In this document: positions 49,551 to 56,798 of the stretch, one piece after another
Position numbering within the stretch: the first letter of the stretch is position 1
How the letters are laid out: the number at the start of each line of letters is the position of its first letter
NCBI GenBank assembly: GCA_045538305.1
Contig: JAZSRC010000051.1
Coordinates: 31,515-95,514, forward strand
DNA: 64,000 nucleotides
Origin: SFHK01 sp045538305
GTDB taxonomy: Bacteria > Bacillota > Clostridia > Christensenellales > Aristaeellaceae
Reading direction: 5' to 3'
The notes under the pieces: model-generated
The model's database searches: none
What the model was told of the DNA's origin: nothing
Seen by the model: only the letters and a program-made list of their open reading frames with translations
Position numbers and translations under genes: made by a program

Positions 49551-49579
49551 TTGACGTTTGTATGGAAACATGCTATCAT
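49551..49579 (+). promoter_or_regulatory. Promoter of the M20 amidohydrolase gene
   Basis: TTGACG (49551-49556), 17 bases, TATCAT (49574-49579). The transcript leader is about 65 bases. Confidence 0.8.
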
Positions 49580-49652
49580 TTCAGTATGTTTAGCTTTGAA
49601 CTTATTGTTCTTTTCCCTCGTGCGCATATATCGAGGCATAAGGAGGAATATC

Positions 49653-50840
49653 ATGAACGCAAATGAATGGAATATGGTTGTAGATCAGGGTATGATGGTC
49701 AGAATTCGACGCGAGCTTCATATGTACCCGGAGCTTGGATGGGATCTTGAAAGAACCAGCGCTCTTGTTAGGCGTGAGCTGGACGCCATTGGCGTTCCCT
49801 ATGAGGCGGATGTATACGGAAAAAATACCGTTGTTGCCACCATCCGCGGCGATATTACCCGCTTTACCATCGGCATCCGTGCCGATATGGATGCGCTTCC
49901 CATTCAGGAGGAGGAATCCGACAAGCCGTATCGCTCCAGAATTGATGGAGTTATGCATGCCTGCGGTCACGATGCGCATACCGCCATGCTGCTTGGCACT
50001 GCCAAAGCGCTTTGGGAAATGCGCGACAGGCTTACCTGCCGCGTGAAGCTTTTGTTCCAACCGTGCGAGGAAAGCAAACCCAGCGGGGCAAAAACCATGT
50101 GCGAGCACGGCGTTATGAAGGATATCGACAGGATTATCATGTGCCATGTAAACTGTGTGGACAATACGCATGTGCTGTCCTCGTGCGCAGGCATTACCAA
50201 TGCCACCAGCTGCGCATTTCAGATCCACGTAAAAGGGCGCGGCGTGCATGTGGCTTCCCCGCATAAGGGCGTGGATGCGCTGGCAATCGGCGTAAAGATC
50301 TATATGGGCCTTCAGATGCTGATTTCCCGCGAACTGGACCCGTTCGATACGTGCGTGCTGGGCGTAGGCAAAATGAACGCGGGCACTACCATTGCACAGG
50401 TACCGGATGTGTGCGAAATGAGCGGCTCGATGCGCTGTTTAAAGGAATCCACACGAGATTGGATGCAGGAACGCATCAAGCGTATGGTTGCGTCCATCGC
50501 GGAGGATATGGGCGGATGGGCGGAAGCCGAGTTTGCCAAGGATCCGCTGCCGCCTGCGTATAACGACAATCAGATGTACGAATGGTTCGTTTCTTCTGCG
50601 AAAAAGGTTGTGGGCGAGGATAAAGTAATCGTTCTGGAACCGTCGCCCGGCGGAGAAGACTTTGCATACTACGAGAAAGAGAAGCCGGGCCTTCTGTTTG
50701 GTCTGGGCATGCGCAACGAGGCGAAGGGATGCGTAAGCGGTGCACACAGCCGCAGCTGGGACATCGATGAAGATGCGCTTGAGACGGGCGCAAAAACCTT
50801 CGTTCAGTTCGTTTTTGACCATATGGATGAAACCGTGTAA
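49653..50840 (+). CDS. M20 family metallo-amidohydrolase
   Basis: A 395-residue binuclear zinc amidohydrolase of the aminoacylase/IAA-amino-acid hydrolase type, cytoplasmic. Metal-ligand motifs are GIRADMDALPIQEEE, HACGHDAHTAMLLGTAKAL and FQPCEESKPSGAKTM, and the C-terminal PSPGGEDFAYYEKEKPG. ATG 49653 has a perfect AAGGAGG site; the open frame upstream crosses the promoter and is not translated. The usual FQPAEE reads FQPCEE here. Likely hydrolyses N-acyl amino acids or related amides; the exact substrate is unknown. The next gene is 11 bases on. Confidence 0.92.
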   Translation: MNANEWNMVVDQGMMVRIRRELHMYPELGWDLERTSALVRRELDAIGVPYEADVYGKNTVVATIRGDITRFTIGIRADMDALPIQEEESDKPYRSRIDGVMHACGHDAHTAMLLGTAKALWEMRDRLTCRVKLLFQPCEESKPSGAKTMCEHGVMKDIDRIIMCHVNCVDNTHVLSSCAGITNATSCAFQIHVKGRGVHVASPHKGVDALAIGVKIYMGLQMLISRELDPFDTCVLGVGKMNAGTTIAQVPDVCEMSGSMRCLKESTRDWMQERIKRMVASIAEDMGGWAEAEFAKDPLPPAYNDNQMYEWFVSSAKKVVGEDKVIVLEPSPGGEDFAYYEKEKPGLLFGLGMRNEAKGCVSGAHSRSWDIDEDALETGAKTFVQFVFDHMDETV

Positions 50841-50851
50841 GGAGGATGAAT

Positions 50852-51433
50852 ATGGAGTATCCGCATTTTTACTGCCAGCTGGATTATGAGCATATACCCT
50901 TTCCCTCGCCGACGAGTCCGAAAGGCAATCTGGCCAACAACGGCTGCGGTCCCATCAGCGCTTCTATGATCATTGAAAACATGCTGAAAATTGACTTTCC
51001 GCCCGAGGAAAGCGCCAAGCTCGCCAAAGCCTGTGGTGCAAGGGAGGGCTTTGGTACCAATTTTTATATTTTTCAGGAAGGCTTGATCGAGCGCTTCGGC
51101 CTGACAATCACCAATACCGAGGATTATGACGAAATGCTTGACTTCCTCAAACAGAAAAAGGGCATGGTTGTCGCCAACACCTATGGCGACCGCGAGGATT
51201 ATGTCGGTGTTTTCTCAGACGGCGGCCACTATGTTGCCGTAATCGGCATGGAGGGCGAAGAAGTAATGGTGCTCGATCCTATGTATAAGCAGGGGAGCGA
51301 CCGTTTTGAAAAGCCCGGCAGAAAAGAAAAGGTTCGTCTTTCGGGGAATGTGGCTTATGCGAATCCCCTGGTATTGAAGGACGATTGTAGGGAACGGCCG
51401 TTTTTCCTGTTCTATTGGCCGGAAGAAAAATAA
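50852..51433 (+). CDS. C39-like cysteine peptidase family protein
   Basis: A 193-residue papain-like-fold protein without signal peptide. The catalytic Cys is in NNGCGPISASMIIEN, the His in DGGHYVAVIGMEG and the Asp in MVLDPMYKQG, as in C39-like (double-glycine or bacteriocin-type) peptidases. There is no transporter fused, so it is not a bacteriocin exporter. The second ATG (50852) is chosen because AAGGAGG is correctly spaced to it; the first ATG at 50846 abuts the site. It is co-transcribed with the M20 gene, so the two may degrade peptides together. Confidence 0.82.
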   Translation: MEYPHFYCQLDYEHIPFPSPTSPKGNLANNGCGPISASMIIENMLKIDFPPEESAKLAKACGAREGFGTNFYIFQEGLIERFGLTITNTEDYDEMLDFLKQKKGMVVANTYGDREDYVGVFSDGGHYVAVIGMEGEEVMVLDPMYKQGSDRFEKPGRKEKVRLSGNVAYANPLVLKDDCRERPFFLFYWPEEK

Positions 51434-51446
51434 TATAAACGAATGA

Positions 51447-51487
51447 AAACCATCCATCCTCGAATATAATTGCAGGATGGATGGTTT
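51447..51487 (+). terminator. Terminator after the M20/C39 operon
   Basis: AAACCATCCATCC (51447-51459) pairs perfectly with GGATGGATGGTTT (51475-51487) over a 15-base loop. The region 51488-51555 beyond it is AT-rich with nothing else seen. Confidence 0.8.
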
Positions 51488-51555
51488 AGTTTATGCATAT
51501 AATGGCGTAAAAACAGAATAAATGATGTAAATTTGAATTTTATATCGAATTCATG

Positions 51556-51584
51556 TTGACAAAACGTGTATTCTTGTATACAAT
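51556..51584 (+). promoter_or_regulatory. Promoter of the citrate-to-2-oxoglutarate operon
   Basis: TTGACA (51556-51561), 17 bases, TACAAT (51579-51584). Confidence 0.88.
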
Positions 51585-51590
51585 AATACA
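51567..51590 (+). promoter_or_regulatory. Near-perfect 24-bp palindromic operator
   Basis: Two 12-base arms, TGTATTCTTGTA and TACAATAATACA, match in inverse at 11 of 12 positions, with the perfect core TTGTATACAA (51574-51583). It overlaps the -10 box. The core fits the T-x-GT...AC-x-A pattern bound by FadR/FCD-type GntR regulators, and such a gene is second in this operon. Confidence 0.8.
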
Positions 51591-51612
51591 AAAAACCGGG
51601 GAGGGATCGCGG

Positions 51613-52989
51613 ATGCTGGAAATTTCCAATAAAACCAATCTTCTTGAACAGAAAAGCTATCGGTATTCCCTGCAGGATATACCGGATCCGAATTTGTATC
51701 GCGATATTTACCCCTACGACGCGGTTCCGAGGATTCCGTTCAACCATCGCCGTGTGCCGATGGGCATGCCTGAAAACATCTGGATTACCGATACGTCGTT
51801 CAGAGACGGTCAGCAGTCGGTAGAGCCGTACACCGCAGATCAGATTGTGGAATTGTTCAAACTGCTGTCGCGCCTGTCTGGTCCCTTTGGTGTAATCCGC
51901 CAGACGGAGTTTTTTGTGTACAGCCAAAAAGATCGAGAGGCAATCAGAAGGTGCCAGGAGCTGGGTCTCCGATTCCCGGAGATTACCACGTGGATCCGTG
52001 CCAGCCGCGACGACTTTAAGCTGGTTCGCGATCTCGGCATCAGGGAAACCGGCATATTGGTATCCTGCAGCGATTATCACATTTTCAAAAAAATGAAGAT
52101 GACCAGAAAGCAAACCATGGATTATTACCTTGAAACCGTATCCGATGCGTTTGAAGCGGGCGTTATGCCCAGGTGTCATCTGGAGGACATTACCCGCGCG
52201 GACTTTTACGGCTTTGTCGTTCCTTTTGTAAACGAGCTTACCAAAATGAGCGAGGACGCGGGAATTCCCATCAAAATCCGCGCATGTGATACGATGGGCT
52301 ACGGTGTTCCGTACAGCGAGGTTGCGCTGCCAAGAAGCGTCCCCGGTATTATCTATGGCCTTCAGCACTATTCGGATGTTTCCAGTGAAATGCTGGAATG
52401 GCACGGACATAACGATTTTTATAAGGCGGTTGCAAACGCATCCGCGGCGTGGCTGTACGGCGCTTCCGCCGTCAACTGTTCGCTGCTTGGCATTGGAGAG
52501 CGTACCGGAAACATTCCGCTGGAAGCGATGGTAATGGAATACGCGTCGCTGCGGGGATCGCTGGACGGTATGGACACAACGGTTATTACCGAAATCGCCG
52601 ATTATTTCCATCGGGAAATCGGCTATGATATTCCGGTTATGACGCCCTTTGTCGGCAGGAATTTCAATGTAACCCGTGCGGGTATACATGCCGACGGCCT
52701 GTTGAAGGACGCCGAGATTTATAATATTTTTGATACCGAAAAGCTTCTGGGACGCAAACAGTCGGTGCTGATCGGACAGAACAGCGGGCTTGCGGGCATT
52801 GCTTACTGGATCAATGAAAACTATCAGCTAACCGAGTCCGAACGCATCGATAAGCGCGATCCCATGGTTTCCGAACTGAAGGTGTGGATTGACAATCAGT
52901 ATTCGGACGGAAGGCAGACAACCATCAGCACGGCGGAACTGGAAACGCAGCTTGAAATCCTTTCCAATGGCAGATTCAGGAGGCTTTGA
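51613..52989 (+). CDS. Citrate (Re)-synthase-like HMGL enzyme (annotated families: isopropylmalate/homocitrate synthase)
   Basis: A 458-residue TIM-barrel acyl-CoA lyase of the HMG-CoA-lyase-like superfamily. The core is WITDTSFRDGQQSVEPYT, with the catalytic/metal DTSFRDGQ, the CDTMGYG segment and WHGHNDFYKAV (metal-binding His pair). The sequence is longer and differs from LeuA in lacking the C-terminal regulatory domain. Immediately after come GntR, aconitase and isocitrate dehydrogenase, so the best call is a Re-face citrate synthase, as described in Clostridium kluyveri. A homocitrate or methylcitrate synthase is the alternative. ATG 51613 has GGAGGG upstream. Confidence 0.82.
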   Translation: MLEISNKTNLLEQKSYRYSLQDIPDPNLYRDIYPYDAVPRIPFNHRRVPMGMPENIWITDTSFRDGQQSVEPYTADQIVELFKLLSRLSGPFGVIRQTEFFVYSQKDREAIRRCQELGLRFPEITTWIRASRDDFKLVRDLGIRETGILVSCSDYHIFKKMKMTRKQTMDYYLETVSDAFEAGVMPRCHLEDITRADFYGFVVPFVNELTKMSEDAGIPIKIRACDTMGYGVPYSEVALPRSVPGIIYGLQHYSDVSSEMLEWHGHNDFYKAVANASAAWLYGASAVNCSLLGIGERTGNIPLEAMVMEYASLRGSLDGMDTTVITEIADYFHREIGYDIPVMTPFVGRNFNVTRAGIHADGLLKDAEIYNIFDTEKLLGRKQSVLIGQNSGLAGIAYWINENYQLTESERIDKRDPMVSELKVWIDNQYSDGRQTTISTAELETQLEILSNGRFRRL

Positions 52990-52991
52990 TT

Positions 52992-53651
52992 ATGGCGAAC
53001 CGAATGAAAATGGAATTTAGGCCCGTATCCTTGGCGGATCAGGTGTATGAAAGGCTGGAAACGGATATTCTTTCCGGAAAATATCAAAGAGGCGATTATG
53101 TAACGGAGCTTCAATTGTGCGCAGAGCTCGGCGTCAGCCGTACGCCTGTAAGAGAGGCGCTGAAACGGTTGAATTCCGATCATTTGATTGAAGAAACGGC
53201 CAAGGGAACGATGGTGCTGGGCGTAGTCAAAAAGGATTTTGAGGATATGAGCGCTATACGCCTTCGTATTGAAGGGCTTGCTGTGCGTGGGTTCATTGAG
53301 AACATGACCGATGAAAGCATAGGGAAGCTGAAGGAAGCCGTCGAACTTCAAGAGTTTTACCTGAACAAAAGTGACCCGGATCATATTCGCGCTATGGACA
53401 GCCGTTTTCATGAGGTGATTTACCAGTATTGCGGTAGCGCGATCCTGTGCGATACGCTGACGCCGCTGCACAAAAAAGTGCAGAAGTACCGGAGGTTGTC
53501 TATAGAAACGGGCAACCGCGCGCATGTATCCGTTACGGAGCACAGGGCGATTTTTGAAGCGATACGGAATAAGGATATCGAGCGTGCAGAGCAGCTGATG
53601 AACGAGCATGTCGGAAACGCCATCAGGACGATTGTGGATAAGGGGATGTAG
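52992..53651 (+). CDS. GntR-family regulator, FCD type
   Basis: A 219-residue repressor or activator. An N-terminal winged helix (about residues 10-75, ELQLCAELGVSRTPVREALKRL) precedes an all-helical FCD ligand domain with metal-binding candidates Asp/His in SRFHEVIYQYCG and TEHRAIFEAI. The ATG follows AGGAGG located inside the end of the synthase gene. Being embedded in the operon makes it a likely local regulator, and the palindrome in the promoter is its candidate site. Its ligand may be citrate or another TCA acid. Confidence 0.92.
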   Translation: MANRMKMEFRPVSLADQVYERLETDILSGKYQRGDYVTELQLCAELGVSRTPVREALKRLNSDHLIEETAKGTMVLGVVKKDFEDMSAIRLRIEGLAVRGFIENMTDESIGKLKEAVELQEFYLNKSDPDHIRAMDSRFHEVIYQYCGSAILCDTLTPLHKKVQKYRRLSIETGNRAHVSVTEHRAIFEAIRNKDIERAEQLMNEHVGNAIRTIVDKGM

Positions 53652-53653
53652 AT

Positions 53654-55585
53654 ATGGGATACACCATTGCGCAGAAGATCATAAAGAGCCACCTGATAAA
53701 GGGCGAAATGATACCGGGCAGCGAAATTGCCCTTCGGATTGATCAGACCCTTACGCAGGACGCTACAGGTACCATGGCTTATCTGGAGTTTGAAACCATG
53801 GGCGTCGACCGGGTGAAAACCGAACGCAGTGTAGCCTATATCGACCACAATACGCTGCAGTGCGGCTTTGAAAATGCGGACGATCACAGATATATTCAAT
53901 CCATTGCAAAAAAGCACGGCATCTATTTCTCAAGACCCGGAAACGGAATCTGTCATCAGGTACATCTGGAACGCTTCGGAATTCCTGGAAAAACGCTGAT
54001 CGGTTCGGATTCTCATACGCCGACGGGCGGTGGTTTGGGCATGCTGGCTTTCGGTGCGGGCGGCATGGATGTTGCAGTCGCCATGGGCGGCGGCGCGTAC
54101 TATATTTCGATGCCCAGAATGTACAAGGTTTATCTCACAGGCGCGCTCCGTCCGTTTGTGTCTGCCAAGGATGTGTCGCTGAAGATTCTTGAAATCCTGT
54201 CCGTTAAAGGGGGCGTGGGTGCAATCATCGAATGGGGCGGCGAGGGCGTAAAAACGCTGTCGGTGCCTGAACGCGCCACCATAACCAATATGGGCACAGA
54301 GCTGGGGGCAACCACATCAATATTCCCGTCCGACGAGATTACCAGGCGCTTTTTGAAAGCGCAGGGAAGGGAAGAGGATTATGTGCCCCTCGATAGCGAT
54401 CCCGACGCGGTGTATGACCGCGTAATTGACATCGATCTTTCATCGCTTTCTGCGATGATTGCCTGTCCGCACAGCCCGGACAATGTGAAGACAGTAAAAA
54501 GCGTTGCGGGAATAAAGGTGGATCAGGTATGCATCGGTTCGTGCACCAATTCATCCTTGATGGACATGCTGAAGGTGGCTGCGCTTCTTAAGGGCAGACA
54601 CATTTCGCCTGACGTCAGCCTGTCCATTTCGCCGGGCTCCAGACAGGTGCTTTCCATGCTGGCGGATTCGGGGGCGCTGACCGATATTCTGGCAAGCGGC
54701 GCGCGCGTTCTGGAATGCGCATGCGGCCCCTGCATTGGCATGGGCTTTTCGCCATCCTCCGGCGGCGTATCGCTCAGAACCTTTAACCGCAATTTCGAGG
54801 GCAGAAGCGGAACCCGGAACGCGGGCGTATATCTTGTGTCGCCGGAAACAGCGGTTGCGGCGGCGATTACCGGTGTTATCACCGATCCGGAGGATATGGG
54901 CTTTGAGATGGATATTTGCATGCCCGAAACATTTCGTCTTGACGACAGCGCTGTGCTTTTACCGGCGTCCCTCGAGGAAGCATCCTTCGTTCAGATCGTG
55001 AGGGGGCCCAATATCAAGCCCTTCCCGAACGGTCGTGCGCTTACGGACAGAATGGTCCTTCAGGCAGCGCTTAAGGTTGGCGATAACATTACCACCGACC
55101 ACATTATGCCGGCGGGGGCAAAGATTCTTCCGTACAGATCCAATATCCCGTATCTTTCGAAATTCTGTTTTGAAGTATGCGATCCCGAATTCTCCGAAAG
55201 GGCGCAGAAAATGGGCGAAAGTGTTGTGATTGGCGGCGTTAACTACGGTCAGGGCTCTTCACGCGAGCATGCGGCGCTGGTGCCCATGTATTTGGGTGTT
55301 CGGGCTGTGATTGCAAAAAGCTTTGCCAGAATCCATGCGGCAAATCTGATTAATGCGGGCATATTGCCGCTGACTTTCAAAAATGCGGATGATTATGAGG
55401 CGGTTTCCATGGGCGATCAGCTGATGCTTTCCGATGTGTTTGAGGGCCTTGATAAAGGGGAGGTAGCGCTTTTCAATCAAACGACGGGTGCGTCCATTGC
55501 GCTTTCGTGCGAACTTACGAGCCGCCAGAAGGCGATTCTGAAGGCGGGCGGCCTGCTTTCATACACGAAGGAAGGAGGGCTTTAA
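53654..55585 (+). CDS. Aconitate hydratase (bacterial short aconitase)
   Basis: A [4Fe-4S] hydro-lyase turning citrate into isocitrate. The 643-residue protein carries the swivel and core domains: GSDSHTPTGGGLGMLAFG, the cluster cysteines in CIGSCTNSS and ACGPCIGMG, and the swivel segment NYGQGSSREHAALVPMYLG. Length is shorter than AcnA/AcnB and matches the Clostridial mono-chain type related to isopropylmalate isomerase. Its stop abuts the next ATG. Confidence 0.94.
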   Translation: MGYTIAQKIIKSHLIKGEMIPGSEIALRIDQTLTQDATGTMAYLEFETMGVDRVKTERSVAYIDHNTLQCGFENADDHRYIQSIAKKHGIYFSRPGNGICHQVHLERFGIPGKTLIGSDSHTPTGGGLGMLAFGAGGMDVAVAMGGGAYYISMPRMYKVYLTGALRPFVSAKDVSLKILEILSVKGGVGAIIEWGGEGVKTLSVPERATITNMGTELGATTSIFPSDEITRRFLKAQGREEDYVPLDSDPDAVYDRVIDIDLSSLSAMIACPHSPDNVKTVKSVAGIKVDQVCIGSCTNSSLMDMLKVAALLKGRHISPDVSLSISPGSRQVLSMLADSGALTDILASGARVLECACGPCIGMGFSPSSGGVSLRTFNRNFEGRSGTRNAGVYLVSPETAVAAAITGVITDPEDMGFEMDICMPETFRLDDSAVLLPASLEEASFVQIVRGPNIKPFPNGRALTDRMVLQAALKVGDNITTDHIMPAGAKILPYRSNIPYLSKFCFEVCDPEFSERAQKMGESVVIGGVNYGQGSSREHAALVPMYLGVRAVIAKSFARIHAANLINAGILPLTFKNADDYEAVSMGDQLMLSDVFEGLDKGEVALFNQTTGASIALSCELTSRQKAILKAGGLLSYTKEGGL

Positions 55586-56734
55586 ATGAAAGGATATATC
55601 GAACAGGCGACGGCAAAATTTCAGGAGCTTCTTCTTGAACAGCTTGCAAGGGCTGAAAAAATGAATAATGCACCCGGAGCAAAGGATTTTTCCAAACTGG
55701 ATCGCATTGTTATCGGTGTGATCGCGGGCGATGGCATTGGCTGCGTCATTATGCGGGAGGCGGTGCGCGTTATGAACGCGCTCCTCGAAAAGGAGATTGC
55801 GTCCGGGCGCGTGGAAATGCGGGAAATTGAGGGCCTCACCATTGAAAACCGTATGAAGCTACAAAAGGCGATACCGGATGATACGCTTTCGGCGATTCGT
55901 GAATGCGACGTGCTTTTGAAAGGGCCTACCACAACGCCCAAGGGAGGCGCACTGGAAAGCGCAAACGTTGCGCTTCGGCGCGAGCTGGACTTGTATGCCA
56001 ACGTTCGTCCGGTTGTGCTTGCGCAGGAAAACTGCGATTGGACGTTCTTTCGTGAGAATACGGAAGGCGAATATGTGCTTGGCAGCAGAGGCATAGAAAT
56101 CCCCGGCGTGCTGGCGATGGACTTTAAGGTAACGACTAATCCGGGCACAAGAAGAATTGCCCGTGCAGCATATGAATACGCCAGAAACAACGGAAAAAAA
56201 CGGGTGTCCATTGTAACCAAGGCCAATATTATGAAAAAGACGGATGGCAGCTTCAGCAGCATATGTCATGAGATTGCGCGGGAATATCCCGAGATCGAAA
56301 CCGATGAATGGTATATCGATATTATGACGGCAAATCTGGTGAATCCAGCCATACGGAGTTCGTTTCAGGTGTTTTTGCTTCCGAATCTGTACGGAGACAT
56401 CATCACGGACGAAGCTGCGCAGCTGCAGGGCGGCGTAGGAACGGCGGGAAGCGCCAACATCGGCGACCGATACGCCATGTTTGAGGCGATTCATGGCTCA
56501 GCGCCTCGCATGATTGATGAAGGAATCGGAAAATATGCGAATCCGGCCAGCATATTGCGCGCGCTGGAAATGCTGCTGCGCCACATTGTAATGCCCGATC
56601 GAGCGGATAAGCTTTCAAAAGCCCTTGACGCCTGTATGGCGGAAGGAAAGGTTGTCGTTACCGGAAACCGGGACGGCGCGAAGGCGGAGGAATTCGGAGA
56701 TTACGTATTGGAAATGCTTAAGAGAATGGAATAA
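55586..56734 (+). CDS. Isocitrate/isopropylmalate dehydrogenase family protein, probable isocitrate dehydrogenase
   Basis: A 382-residue metal- and NAD(P)-dependent beta-decarboxylating dehydrogenase. Motifs are GVIAGDGIGCVIMREA, RRELDLYANVRPV, FRENTEGEYVLGSRGIE and the C-terminal NLYGDIITDEAAQLQGG and AIHGSAPRMIDEG. Preceding aconitase and citrate synthase genes make isocitrate the likely substrate, giving 2-oxoglutarate for glutamate synthesis. Leucine genes are absent, so LeuB is less likely. AAGGAGGG precedes the ATG; a terminator follows. Confidence 0.88.
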   Translation: MKGYIEQATAKFQELLLEQLARAEKMNNAPGAKDFSKLDRIVIGVIAGDGIGCVIMREAVRVMNALLEKEIASGRVEMREIEGLTIENRMKLQKAIPDDTLSAIRECDVLLKGPTTTPKGGALESANVALRRELDLYANVRPVVLAQENCDWTFFRENTEGEYVLGSRGIEIPGVLAMDFKVTTNPGTRRIARAAYEYARNNGKKRVSIVTKANIMKKTDGSFSSICHEIAREYPEIETDEWYIDIMTANLVNPAIRSSFQVFLLPNLYGDIITDEAAQLQGGVGTAGSANIGDRYAMFEAIHGSAPRMIDEGIGKYANPASILRALEMLLRHIVMPDRADKLSKALDACMAEGKVVVTGNRDGAKAEEFGDYVLEMLKRME

Positions 56735-56742
56735 TTCTGTAT

Positions 56743-56789
56743 AAAAAGAAGCCTCTCTTCCCATTTGGGGAAAACAGAGGCTTCTTTTT
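56743..56789. terminator. Bidirectional terminator between idh and copA
   Basis: AAAAAGAAGCCTCT (56743-56756) pairs perfectly with AGAGGCTTCTTTTT (56776-56789). Both strands end in T5, so it serves both convergent genes. Confidence 0.9.
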
Positions 56790-56798
56790 GCGCGTTTA

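Noticed and set aside
49551..49652. Hydrophobic N-terminal extension of the M20 enzyme that could look like a membrane anchor
   Set aside because: This stretch contains the promoter and the perfect ribosome binding site for ATG 49653, so it is not translated.
50852..51433. C39-like peptidase as part of a bacteriocin cluster
   Set aside because: No ABC transporter, double-glycine leader peptide or immunity gene lies next to it.
55586..56734. Dehydrogenase as LeuB (3-isopropylmalate dehydrogenase) with a leucine operon
   Set aside because: No leuC/leuD pair is present; the preceding protein has a single-chain aconitase layout with a fused swivel domain, and the first enzyme lacks the LeuA regulatory domain.
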